The notes below the pieces were generated by a model, which was not told the DNA's origin, searched no databases, and saw only the letters and a list, made by a program, of their open reading frames with translations. A stretch of DNA of 41,422 nt from Thioalkalivibrio sulfidiphilus (GTDB lineage Bacteria > Pseudomonadota > Gammaproteobacteria > Ectothiorhodospirales > Ectothiorhodospiraceae): NCBI RefSeq assembly GCF_000377945.1, contig NZ_KB898947.1, positions 1 through 41,422 on the forward strand. Direction: 5' to 3'. How positions within the stretch are numbered: the first letter of the stretch is position 1; every line of letters starts with the position of its first letter. Both the position numbers and the translations under genes were made by a program. Below are positions 27,956 to 36,221 of this stretch, one piece after another.

Positions 27956-29251
27956 TTAAAGCCGCGCCTTTTTAACCATTTCTATCTTGACGTCCACAGA
28001 TCCTTCGAAATTGTTATCCTTACCCCACTGCACCGGTTCCCAGATGATCGCCGTCGGGGTATCAACGCCGGGAAGCCGCCGGTAGAAACTGCCATCCAGC
28101 TGGTTGTTCAGGAGTAACCAATTCCTGAACTGATGGTAGAACCCCAGATCCACCTCGCCTGGATCCCGCCAGAATTGCTCCAAAGGCTGTTCGCTCACGA
28201 GTCCCGGGATGTCGTAAAAGGCTGTTCCCAGAATCTTCACGGGCACACCATGCTGAAGCGCAGAAAGTCCAGTCGTGCTGTTCACGCACACCATGCCGCG
28301 GGCATGATCCAGCAGTCTGGGCATGGGGATGCCATGGACATAGATCAGCCGGTCACCAAGGCCGGTCTTGCACCGAAGCCGCCTGAACAGGCGATGGTAA
28401 TCAGTGTAGGCCCTGTCCATAGGGTGGTGTTTGAACACCAGAGAGTCTTCAGCAGAGGCGTGTTTGGCAAAGGATTGCGCGATCTCCTCAATGAATTCCT
28501 CGACGCTGTTGTACTGCGACCAGTGCACGATCTGAGCGTCGTCATGTACCTGCAAAGGCACCAGGAAATAGCGTCCAGAAAGAGGGCCGCTGAGCAGACG
28601 GGCAAGGGGGGTCTGTCTGTATGTCAGCCAGCGCCATCGCAGCGCTCCCCAACTCCAGGCCCACCCCTGGTAAAGGGCGTTGACCTTGCGGTGGTGCTGA
28701 TAGTGGGGATAGCGCCACGCGAACAGGGTCATGGCAACGTGATACACAATGGCGTAGACAATCGCGTGGTAGAAGCCTGTGGGTCGTCGAGCTGTCTCTT
28801 GAAGAGGTTTCGACGGTAGGCTATTGAAAACGACCGGATTGCGGGGCGTCGAAGAATGGCCGTTTACCCCGTTGCGTTCCAGTGTCAGGTAGTTGGGTCT
28901 GAGATAGCCTTCCTCGAAGACGTACAGTTCTATGCCAAGCCCGTCGCATAGCTCCCGCATAGGCTTGTGGTAAATACGTTGATCGCCGAACAGGACGATT
29001 GCATCAACCTCATGCCTTTGCACGAAATCAGAAACATAGTCGGTCCAGCCCGTCACATCACCACGGTAGGCGTAACAATTGTCACCGTGGAAGAACAGGG
29101 CATCCCCTGCATTGAGATTGATCTTGCTGACACGTCCGCCGTTGAGTCGGATCTCCTGGGCCAGGCGTCTGAAGAACGGGCCCATGGGGCCCTGGAGCAA
29201 CAGAAAATGGCGTCCTGCGAAATCTTTATGCATGTGTCTTATTTGGGCCAT
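27956..29251 (-). CDS. kpsS: Capsule polysaccharide export/modification protein KpsS-like
   Basis: About 431 residues of the KpsS/LipB family. Relatives are beta-Kdo transferases building the poly-Kdo linker on phosphatidylglycerol for ABC-exported capsules. Visible family blocks are LLLQGPMGPFF near the N-terminus, FGDQRIYH, VFEEGYLRPNYLTLE (about 120-135), and later FKHHPMDR and VNSTTGLSALQHG. The start is uncertain: the ATG at 29251 (or 29233) lies immediately beside a palindromic repeat and has no Shine-Dalgarno sequence, and upstream in-frame residues are repeat-derived. It is the last gene of the capsule export operon, separated from kpsE by the repeat array. KpsC, its usual partner, is not in the window. 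Confidence 0.88.
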   Translation of the reverse strand: MAQIRHMHKDFAGRHFLLLQGPMGPFFRRLAQEIRLNGGRVSKINLNAGDALFFHGDNCYAYRGDVTGWTDYVSDFVQRHEVDAIVLFGDQRIYHKPMRELCDGLGIELYVFEEGYLRPNYLTLERNGVNGHSSTPRNPVVFNSLPSKPLQETARRPTGFYHAIVYAIVYHVAMTLFAWRYPHYQHHRKVNALYQGWAWSWGALRWRWLTYRQTPLARLLSGPLSGRYFLVPLQVHDDAQIVHWSQYNSVEEFIEEIAQSFAKHASAEDSLVFKHHPMDRAYTDYHRLFRRLRCKTGLGDRLIYVHGIPMPRLLDHARGMVCVNSTTGLSALQHGVPVKILGTAFYDIPGLVSEQPLEQFWRDPGEVDLGFYHQFRNWLLLNNQLDGSFYRRLPGVDTPTAIIWEPVQWGKDNNFEGSVDVKIEMVKKARL

Positions 29252-29252
29252 G

Positions 29253-29576
29253 ATGGGTGCGCCGCGCTTCACCCATCCTACGATGATCATGACATTCAGC
29301 AGTGAGTAGGATGGGCAAAGCGAAGCGTGCCCATGCCGTTCCAGACCTGATGGGTGCGCTACGCTTCACCCATCCTACGGACTTCACCCGTCCCTCGCCC
29401 GTAGGATGGGCAAAGCGCAGCGTGCCCATGCCGTTCCAGGCCTGATGGGTGCGCTGCGCTTCACCCATCCTACGGACTTCACCCATCTCTCGCCCGTAGC
29501 CCGTAGGATGGGCAAAGCGCAGCGTGCCCATGCCGTTCGAGACCTGATGGGTGCGCTACGCTTCACCCATCCTACG
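29253..29576. repeat. Array of GTAGGATGGGC palindromes (three full units and a half unit)
   Basis: Full 74-nt units lie at 29306-29379, 29401-29474 and 29503-29576, each GTAGGATGGGC...CCATCCTACG with conserved centre CCGTTC(C/G)AG. A half unit is at 29253-29283. The two spacers (21 and 28 nt) are nearly identical (GACTTCACCC...TCTCGCCC), so the array probably grew by tandem duplication. Small differences, such as GCGCTGCG versus GCGCTACG, occur in the arms. It sits inside the capsule operon between kpsE and kpsS. Confidence 0.9.
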
Positions 29577-29600
29577 ATGTTGGTCATCCTTCACCCGCCC

Positions 29601-30683
29601 CTAATCCCTGTGATCCCTGACAATAGCCGCCAACAGGTGCGCGATCAGCCCCGCCAGCAGGGCGAGGATGGTAAACACCGTGATGTTGTACACTCTCCTT
29701 GGCTCGGTGGGATACTCCGGATGCGTCGGTTCCTGTAGCACAGCAATCTGTTTCAAGGAGCGGGCCGCCTCGACTCGAGTGTTCTCCAGTGCAGCAAGCG
29801 CATTCGCATACATGTCACGGGCAAACTCCACCTGTAGATTGAGGGTCTCATATTCGGCCGAGAGCAGATTCAGCGTGTCTCCTGTTTGCGCGGCCAGTCG
29901 TGCCCGTTCGATGCTGATCTGGTTGCGAACGGCCTCGATCTCGTTACGCAGACTGACCATCTCGGGAGAACGTTCACTCTGGGAGGCGCCCAGCGCGGTC
30001 CGTCGCGCGTTAAGTCTGGCAAGTTCTCCCTCAAGGCTCGCGATCACGGCGCTGATGCTCTCCACGGTGGCCGTCGGTGAGACCAGTCCCATTTCATTCT
30101 GATAATCCAGCAGGGCATCGCGAGCTTTTGCCAGGCGCACACTGAGTTCGTCCACCTGGGCCTCAATGAATTTGACCTGCTCGGCGGCCAACCGCTGGGC
30201 CATCCGGTTCATGTGCAGTTCACCTTCCCGCAAAAGCAGCACCACGATCGCCTGGGCGATCTCTGGATCATAGGCCTCCGCCTTCACCCGCAGGACCTGC
30301 GCATATTCGTCCAAATCCACAGAGACCCGCCGCAGGTAATAGCGATGAAAATCCTCCATGGGCACGTCTGCAACAGCCAAGCGCGACAGCCTGTCGATAT
30401 GGCGCTGCGAATAGTGGTTGCGTAGATCCAGGGCGGCATCAAGCCTGCGTAGCATGTCCACAGACTGCAGGTGATCCCTCAGGATCAGAAGCTCATTGGA
30501 GCCGGCGCCACTCAGTATGGCTGCAATACCCACACCCGGTGTGGAGATCTGAGCGCTTTGCATCACGACGTTGGCCTGGGACACATAGCGATGGCTGGCG
30601 ATAAACGCCCAGTACACACTGCTCAGCAGGATCGCCACCAGCGCCACGAGCCAGTAGGGATGTTTCTTCAAAAGGGTTTTCAT
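29601..30683 (-). CDS. kpsE: Capsule export inner-membrane protein KpsE (polysaccharide co-polymerase family)
   Basis: A 360-residue protein with a TM helix at each end (about 11-31 and 330-352) and a long periplasmic coiled-coil between (about 150-300). It matches the KpsE/CtrB/BexC family, which links the ABC exporter KpsMT to the outer-membrane KpsD channel. PTHPEYPTEPRR just before the second TM is the family's proline-rich motif. The ATG at 30683 shares its A with the TGA stop of kpsT, indicating translational coupling; a GTG 3 nt upstream is possible. Confidence 0.93.
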   Translation of the reverse strand: MKTLLKKHPYWLVALVAILLSSVYWAFIASHRYVSQANVVMQSAQISTPGVGIAAILSGAGSNELLILRDHLQSVDMLRRLDAALDLRNHYSQRHIDRLSRLAVADVPMEDFHRYYLRRVSVDLDEYAQVLRVKAEAYDPEIAQAIVVLLLREGELHMNRMAQRLAAEQVKFIEAQVDELSVRLAKARDALLDYQNEMGLVSPTATVESISAVIASLEGELARLNARRTALGASQSERSPEMVSLRNEIEAVRNQISIERARLAAQTGDTLNLLSAEYETLNLQVEFARDMYANALAALENTRVEAARSLKQIAVLQEPTHPEYPTEPRRVYNITVFTILALLAGLIAHLLAAIVRDHRD

Positions 30684-31345
30684 CACTTTTCAATACTCTC
30701 GTGGTAGGCGTTCAGCGCATCGTTGATGTCGTCGAACCAGACTGCTTCGCCCTTGTCGAGCCAGAGGCCGGCTTGGCAGAGATCCTTCAGGATCCCCTCG
30801 CTGTGAGACACCATGATCAGACTGGCCCTGCTCACGCGATCCTTGAACGCCTTTTTGGCCTTTTCCTTGAAGGCCTTGTCGCCCACGGCCGTTGCCTCGT
30901 CCGAGAGGTAGACGTCGAAATCAAAAGCCAGGGACAGACCGAACGCCAGCCGGCTGCGCATGCCGCTGGAATAGGTCTTCACCGGTTCGTCGAAGGCCTT
31001 GCCGATCTCGGCGAAGTCCTCCACAAAACGCATCACTTCATCGATGCTGGATTCATTGCCATGAACTCGCGCAACGAATTTCACATTCTGGCGCCCCGTC
31101 ATGGAACCTTGGAAGGCGCCGGTAAGTCCGATGGGCCAGGAAACCCGGCACTTGCGAACGATCTCACCCCGGTCCGGATAGTCCATGCCGCCGATCAGTC
31201 TCAGCAGCGTGGATTTCCCGGCACCGTTGCGTCCTAACAGGCCGACACTCACCCCCTTGGGCAGGGTGAAGTTGATGCCTTTCAACACCCAGTCGCTGCC
31301 GTGATGGTTGTGGTAGCGCTTGTAGACGTTGTGAACCTCGATCAT
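30683..31345 (-). CDS. kpsT: Capsule polysaccharide ABC transporter ATP-binding protein KpsT
   Basis: A 220-residue ABC ATPase energising export of capsular polysaccharide across the inner membrane. Walker A GRNGAGKST (38-46), signature YSSGM (125-129) and Walker B DVYLSDE (144-150) with the family's DEATAVGD are present. The short length and SWPIGLTGAFQGSMTGRQN block are typical of KpsT/CtrD/BexA. It overlaps kpsM by 4 nt and kpsE by 3 nt, so the three are tightly coupled. Confidence 0.96.
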   Translation of the reverse strand: MIEVHNVYKRYHNHHGSDWVLKGINFTLPKGVSVGLLGRNGAGKSTLLRLIGGMDYPDRGEIVRKCRVSWPIGLTGAFQGSMTGRQNVKFVARVHGNESSIDEVMRFVEDFAEIGKAFDEPVKTYSSGMRSRLAFGLSLAFDFDVYLSDEATAVGDKAFKEKAKKAFKDRVSRASLIMVSHSEGILKDLCQAGLWLDKGEAVWFDDINDALNAYHESIEK

Positions 31346-32121
31346 TGGGCCTTCAGTCTCATGTCAAAGCGCAGGTGCAGGGCGAGGCCCAGCGCGATCA
31401 TGCTCAGGCTCCATAGCCAGAGGTAGGTCAGGTCGATGCCCGGCAGGGACTTGTACCCCTCGAAGAAACTGAGCCTCAGGCTCTCAAGCCCGTGTACCAC
31501 CGGGTTGTAGATCAGATACTGACGTATCTGATAAGGCAGAGTCTGCAGCGGGATGATCGCGCCCGAGAGCAGGAACATGGGCAGCATCAGCATGCGCACC
31601 AGCCTTCCCACCTCGGGTACCAGGGCGCCCACCACGGAGACCACCAGGCCCGCGCCGAGTCCCAGCAACCAGATGGATATCCAGACAAACATCGCCCCGA
31701 GGGGATCGGAGGGCAGGATGTCGTAACCGAGAAGGGCCACACCAGCAATCAGGATGAACAGCACCAGGGTCTTGAGCAGCCCCTCTAGCACGTTTCGCAC
31801 CAGCACCGGATCCACGGGTTTGACCTGCCGGTAAGCAAACAAGCCGCGATTGGCCTCGACGGCCCCCAGAGACCGCAGCACGCCCTCCCGGAACAGGAAG
31901 AAGGCCACCAATCCCACGACCAGCCAGGGGATCCATTCAGCGCCCACAATCAGGCGCAGGCGTCCCAAAAGCTCCCTGACCAGCACCATGATCACCACAA
32001 AGGCGATCGGTTCAGCCAGCATCCAGAACCAGGCAAAGCGGTCACCCGTGGTCCGCGCCAGGGCCTCGCGCATGAACGTGGCGTGCCAGACGGATCGGGT
32101 GACTTCCCAGTGGGTGCGCAT
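31342..32121 (-). CDS. kpsM: Capsule polysaccharide ABC transporter permease KpsM
   Basis: A 259-residue ABC-2 type permease with about six hydrophobic segments. The block LSGAIIPLQTLPYQIRQYLIYNPVVHGLE is the conserved carboxy-terminal half of KpsM/CtrC/BexB. With KpsT it forms the inner-membrane capsule exporter. Start at 32121 is 15 nt after the kpsD stop; its end overlaps kpsT by 4 nt. A lone ABC-type capsule system here fits the absence of Wzx/Wzy genes in the window. Confidence 0.95.
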   Translation of the reverse strand: MRTHWEVTRSVWHATFMREALARTTGDRFAWFWMLAEPIAFVVIMVLVRELLGRLRLIVGAEWIPWLVVGLVAFFLFREGVLRSLGAVEANRGLFAYRQVKPVDPVLVRNVLEGLLKTLVLFILIAGVALLGYDILPSDPLGAMFVWISIWLLGLGAGLVVSVVGALVPEVGRLVRMLMLPMFLLSGAIIPLQTLPYQIRQYLIYNPVVHGLESLRLSFFEGYKSLPGIDLTYLWLWSLSMIALGLALHLRFDMRLKAQ

Positions 32122-32136
32122 CAGGCCTTCGCGGGG

Positions 32137-33834
32137 CTAGATATTGAGCGCGACCCGGGCCGCCACCGCAATGTGATACATGATCTGCGCCAAGGTGGAG
32201 GCCAATTGCAGGTTCTTGGTCGGCACCACCGGCAGTACCAGGATCTCATCACCCGGACGAAGCTCGACCTCGCTGGCCGCGACCACCTCACCGTTCTGCC
32301 GCACCACCAGGATGTTGCGCTCGTCGGCCCGATCCGTGAAACCGCCGGCGCGCCGGATGTAGTCCTCAGCCCGTTGGCCGGCCACGTAGATCATGGCCTG
32401 GGGTACCAGCACCTCGCCGCTGATCAGCAGCGAATCGGACTGGCTGGGGATGGTGATGATGTCGCCATCCTGCAGCCGGATGTTGCTGATCTGGCCCTGA
32501 TGTGCGACCACCATGCGTCCCGTGGGTACGACCTGTCGGGCCCGCTGCACGAAATTCTGGATGAGTTCTGCCTCGGCCGCACGAATGGCCGCTTCTTCCG
32601 CGGTCGCGGACGAGGCACCCAGATAGGCGGTCTCAAGCCGCCTCAGGCTGTCTTCCAGGGACTGGCGCTGGCGTTCGGCGACACTGAGTCGCTTGATGGA
32701 CACGCTGCGGACTTCAGCGAGTTCCGGATTGACCGGGATGCTGTCCAGCAGATCCAGGAGTCGGGCGTCCCGGGGCAGGGCGAAGCGTGAGGGACCCTCG
32801 TAGATGCCTTCGAGCTCCACGACGATGGTGTCTGCCCGCTGGTCTGCGGAAAAGACGATCTCATCCCCCGCGTTCAGCGCCTCGGTGCGAAAGGCGGTTA
32901 TGGGCAGGTAGACGGAGAAGGGACCTGTCTCCCTGACGCCCCGCACCAGGGCATGGGAAACGCCGGGGATGGTCTGCACCCATTGCAGCAGATCCTGGCC
33001 GCTGCGTGGTGCCGTATCCAGTTCATAGCGATAGGGCTGTGACACATCCCCTGTGACAGTGACCATGGGCCCGCGCGGACCCACGACAAGGGTATCGCCC
33101 TCCTCGAACTGGGGTCTGGGGATCTCGCCACTCAGCAGGAATGGGTAGAGGTCGACCGTGGCAATGGTTCGTCCGCCCCGCAGGATGCGGATATCACGAA
33201 AGCTGCCAGAGGCGACATCAATGCCTGAAGCCTGGTCAAGGAAATACAACAGCGAGTCGCTGGGGACGCCCGCATACAGCCCCGGGCTGTTGACGAAGCC
33301 AGTGACGAACACCGCGACAGGCTGCACCCCCTGCAGGTTGGTGTACACGGAAACGTTGTCACGGAAGACCCGCCGGATGGCTGATTCGACGCGGCCGTTC
33401 AGTTCAGCCGCCGAGGTGCCCTGGACCTGCACGGGGCCTACTTGGGGGATGAAGATGTTGCCCTGGGCGTCCACCGGAAGCACCCGCTCCATGGCGACCG
33501 CCCCCCAGGTGCGCAGCGTGATCTGATCCCCGGGCATGATCCGATAGGCCGGGTTAATCCCCGAGCTGCGAATGCCTCTGAAGCCACCCCTGAACAGATT
33601 TGCGCCAAAGGGAGGGATTTCATCGGCGTGCAGTCGCTGGTGGTCCACCGGGCCGTAGGTGCCCGTGCGCCGTTCCAGGGAGGGCTGCGGTTCCAAGGCA
33701 TCTCGAATTGGTTCCGCCTGTTGTTCCCTCGGGATGTCTCCCATGCCCGTAATGGCTTGTGCCTGGACGACAACCGGCAGAGAGATCAACAAAAGGGCAC
33801 AGAACAGCCCTGTCAAACAGCGTGAACGAGCCAT
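32137..33834 (-). CDS. kpsD: Polysaccharide export outer-membrane protein KpsD (OPX family)
   Basis: A 565-residue OPX protein with a signal peptide (cleavage near VQA-QA). A polysaccharide-export (PES) domain starts at YRIMPGDQITLRTWGAV. Soluble ligand-binding beta-grasp (SLBB) repeats follow, for example VFVTGFVNSPGLY, VTVTGDVSQPYRY and LLISGEVLVPQAM. It provides the outer-membrane route for capsule exported by KpsMTE. It lacks a lipobox, like E. coli KpsD. Its ATG at 33834 overlaps the stop codon of the upstream lipoprotein gene. Confidence 0.94.
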   Translation of the reverse strand: MARSRCLTGLFCALLLISLPVVVQAQAITGMGDIPREQQAEPIRDALEPQPSLERRTGTYGPVDHQRLHADEIPPFGANLFRGGFRGIRSSGINPAYRIMPGDQITLRTWGAVAMERVLPVDAQGNIFIPQVGPVQVQGTSAAELNGRVESAIRRVFRDNVSVYTNLQGVQPVAVFVTGFVNSPGLYAGVPSDSLLYFLDQASGIDVASGSFRDIRILRGGRTIATVDLYPFLLSGEIPRPQFEEGDTLVVGPRGPMVTVTGDVSQPYRYELDTAPRSGQDLLQWVQTIPGVSHALVRGVRETGPFSVYLPITAFRTEALNAGDEIVFSADQRADTIVVELEGIYEGPSRFALPRDARLLDLLDSIPVNPELAEVRSVSIKRLSVAERQRQSLEDSLRRLETAYLGASSATAEEAAIRAAEAELIQNFVQRARQVVPTGRMVVAHQGQISNIRLQDGDIITIPSQSDSLLISGEVLVPQAMIYVAGQRAEDYIRRAGGFTDRADERNILVVRQNGEVVAASEVELRPGDEILVLPVVPTKNLQLASTLAQIMYHIAVAARVALNI

Positions 33835-34229
33835 CAGTGGAATCCCCCCTCAACAGGCAGATTTCCGAAGGCCGGTCGTCCACCCTGGTGCAGCAACCTG
33901 ACGGGTTCCCAGGAGCCGTCCCTGCGTTGGCAGACCAGTGCCGGGCGGTGCATGCCCTCAGTCTCAGCCGTGATGCCACGGCAGATGCGGCCGCTGGCAG
34001 CATGATAGGGTTCGTGCAACACGAGCGTTACGTCCCGGCCCCAGGGGCTCTGGTCCAGCCGGGCAACACTGCCTGCCGGTGCCTCGAACAGCATGGATTG
34101 GAAGGCATCTGGAAAATGCACTGCGACGACATGATTGCTGCTGTTCATGGGGGCAGCTGGGATGGTGGTGCACCCGGAAACAAGCGCGATGATGGTCAAG
34201 ATCAACAGGGTAAGGGCGTGAGCATTCAC
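33834..34229 (-). CDS. Small lipoprotein heading the capsule operon (17-kDa-antigen-like C-terminus)
   Basis: About 131 residues. The N-terminal hydrophobic segment LLILTIIALVSGC ends in a lipobox (LVSGC), so it is probably lipidated. The C-terminal part has two cysteines in RICRG and VCQRRDGSW, resembling the ending of rickettsial 17-kDa-type surface antigens (CR...CRQPDGSW). That resemblance is inference. The chosen GTG at 34229 gives a compact signal peptide; TTG codons further upstream are possible. The stop overlaps the kpsD start (ATGA), so it is the first gene of the capsule operon; its role there is unknown. Confidence 0.65.
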   Translation of the reverse strand: MNAHALTLLILTIIALVSGCTTIPAAPMNSSNHVVAVHFPDAFQSMLFEAPAGSVARLDQSPWGRDVTLVLHEPYHAASGRICRGITAETEGMHRPALVCQRRDGSWEPVRLLHQGGRPAFGNLPVEGGFH

Positions 34230-34531
34230 GTGAGAGGGCAATCCTTTCGGGTGAGCGGATCCAGAGGGAGCGTTGATCAATGCAGGGCGTCCAGCGTTGA
34301 TGGTTCAATAAGCGCAGTTTATGGCTTTGGGTGGGGTGGTCGTGTTATTCCCCGCAGATGGCACGGATGTTAGCAAGGCACCCGATTCAGGTCTACGAGA
34401 CGCGATACTCGCCCCCCCAATGCCTCAGCAAGCTGGCGCAACAAGGCTCGCAGGCGCTACGTGCGGCTTGGAGCAGTGGAATAAACATCTGGATTCTACC
34501 CTGTCATTCGTGTAAAAATCACCGACACTCA

Positions 34532-34569
34532 AGTCTGCCTAACCCCATCACGTGGGGTGTATTCAGACT
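34532..34569. other. Two-tier hairpin in the kps-rml divergent intergenic region
   Basis: AGTCTG (34532-34537) pairs with CAGACT (34564-34569), and ACCCCA (34542-34547) with TGGGGT (34553-34558) around the loop TCACG. It lies between the divergent capsule (left) and rml (right) operons. No T-run follows. The rest of 34230-34746 has no gene I can support; the stretch 34570-34700 is AT-rich and may hold promoters. Confidence 0.4.
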
Positions 34570-34746
34570 CTAAGTATTAGAAATCCATAAATTATTTATA
34601 TTGCTTGGCCGGATAATCTGTAGTGGTTTTTGGCTCCAGCTATGGCTATCTTTGCCGAGAGTGTGATGTAGGCCACACTCACCATTGATAGAGATTTTAA
34701 GAATCGACGGATTTGATTCGGGGAATCCTGTTTCAGATCTTCAGGC

Positions 34747-35316
34747 ATGAAGATTGATATGGAAGTTTCAAAAACCCCTATAGATGGCGTGCTGGTGATT
34801 GAGCCCAAGGTATTCGGCGACCATCGCGGCTACTTCACCGAGCTCTGGAATCAGTCACGCTATACCAAGATCGGCCTGTTCGAGCAATTCGTGCAGGACA
34901 ACCTCTCCTATTCGCGCAAGGGTGTGCTGCGCGGTCTGCATTTCCAGAATCCCAACCCCCAAGGCAAGCTGGTCTATGTCCTGCAAGGGGAGGTGTTCGA
35001 CGTGGCTGTTGATATCCGCCTGGGGTCGCCCACCTTCGGTCAGTGGTATGGCGTGACCCTGAGCGCCGAGAACCACCGGCAGTTCTACATTCCACCCGGT
35101 CTTGCCCATGGCTTCTGCGTGACCAGCGACGAGGCCCTGTTTGCCTACAAGTGCAGCGATCACTACAACCCCGAGGCCGAGGGTACGCTGCTGTGGGACG
35201 ATCCGGACATCGGCATCCCCTGGCCCACTGAGGCCCCGCAGCTGGCTGACAAGGACCGGCAAGGCATGCGCCTCAGGGATCTGCCCCAGGACCGACTCGT
35301 GCCCTATCGCCCATGA
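34747..35316 (+). CDS. rmlC: dTDP-4-dehydrorhamnose 3,5-epimerase
   Basis: A 189-residue cupin epimerase, third step of dTDP-L-rhamnose synthesis. The motif VLRGLHFQNPNPQGKLV carries the catalytic His; FYIPPGLAHGFCV and the FAYKCSDHYNPEAEGTLLWDDPDIGIPWP block are characteristic. An in-frame ATG at 34759 (Met5) is an alternative start; neither has a strong Shine-Dalgarno sequence. It is the first gene of rmlC-rmlD-rmlB and overlaps rmlD by 4 nt. Confidence 0.96.
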   Translation: MKIDMEVSKTPIDGVLVIEPKVFGDHRGYFTELWNQSRYTKIGLFEQFVQDNLSYSRKGVLRGLHFQNPNPQGKLVYVLQGEVFDVAVDIRLGSPTFGQWYGVTLSAENHRQFYIPPGLAHGFCVTSDEALFAYKCSDHYNPEAEGTLLWDDPDIGIPWPTEAPQLADKDRQGMRLRDLPQDRLVPYRP

Positions 35317-36221
35317 AGCAGATCCTGTTATTCGGTCGCGACGGTCAGGTTGCCTATGAGCTGAGGCGCACGCTGGCAAGCCTAGGACGGGTCACTGTGG
35401 CTGCGCGCGATGGCTTGGGCCCGTGCGCAGACCTGGCGGACCCGGACCAGGTCCGCTCTGTCATCCGCGACACCCGGCCGGACATCGTCGTCAACGCGGC
35501 CGCCTACACCGCCGTGGATGCGGCGGAAGCCGATGCCGAAACCGCGATGGCCATCAATGGCATCGCGCCCGGGATCATGGCCGAAGAGGCCAGCCAGATC
35601 GGCGCATGGCTGATTCATTATTCCACTGACTATGTCTTCGACGGTTCTGCTCTCAGCCCATACCAGGAGACGGATGCCACCGCACCGCTGGGCGTCTACG
35701 GTCAGAGCAAACTGGCCGGAGAGCAGGCCATTGCCGCTTCCGGCGTGGCCCACCTGATCCTGCGCACCGCCTGGGTCTACGGCGCCCGTGGGCGCAATTT
35801 CCTGGCCACGATCCAGCGCCTGGCGCGGGAAAGGGAACAACTCAGAATCGTCAACGACCAGATCGGCGCCCCCACCTGGAGCCGCAGCATCGCAGAGGCC
35901 ACCAGCCAGATCCTGGCGCAGGGCGCACTGACCCCGGACTATCTCCGGGCGCACCAGGGCATCTACCACCTGACCTGCCAGGGCCAATGCACCTGGTATG
36001 AATTCGCCCGAGCCATTGTCGAGGCCATGGACCCAGCCGAGCGACGCGCGAACGTGATCGAGCCTATCGCCACCGCGGAATTCCCGACGCCGGCCAAGCG
36101 CCCGGCCTATTCAGTCCTTTCCAACAAAAAGCTCTCACAGGCCTTCGGCATCACTTTGCCCGACTGGCGCGATGCGCTGTCACTGTGCCTGGAAGACCTT
36201 TCCCCTAAGGGACACTCATGA
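35313..36221 (+). CDS. rmlD: dTDP-4-dehydrorhamnose reductase
   Basis: A 302-residue short-chain dehydrogenase that reduces dTDP-4-keto-L-rhamnose to dTDP-L-rhamnose with NAD(P)H. The N-terminal nucleotide fold [14 protein letters not shown], the STDYVFDG block and [10 protein letters not shown] (YxxxK) are present, as is the C-terminal [12 protein letters not shown]. It overlaps rmlC and rmlB by 4 nt each, indicating one translationally coupled operon. Confidence 0.96.
   Translation: MKQILLFGRDGQVAYELRRTLASLGRVTVAARDGLGPCADLADPDQVRSVIRDTRPDIVVNAAAYTAVDAAEADAETAMAINGIAPGIMAEEASQIGAWLIHYSTDYVFDGSALSPYQETDATAPLGVYGQSKLAGEQAIAASGVAHLILRTAWVYGARGRNFLATIQRLAREREQLRIVNDQIGAPTWSRSIAEATSQILAQGALTPDYLRAHQGIYHLTCQGQCTWYEFARAIVEAMDPAERRANVIEPIATAEFPTPAKRPAYSVLSNKKLSQAFGITLPDWRDALSLCLEDLSPKGHS

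Noticed and set aside
29253-29576. Possible CRISPR array
   Set aside because: Units are 74-nt palindromes and the spacers are nearly identical to each other, unlike the unique spacers of CRISPR; no cas genes.
29226-29587. Open frames encoding repeated GTLRFAHPT and [10 protein letters not shown] peptides
   Set aside because: They are translations of the 74-nt palindrome array, not genes.
34321-34573. Short open frames between kps and rml operons
   Set aside because: No Shine-Dalgarno sequence, no recognisable family, and overlapping frames of similar length; treated as non-coding.
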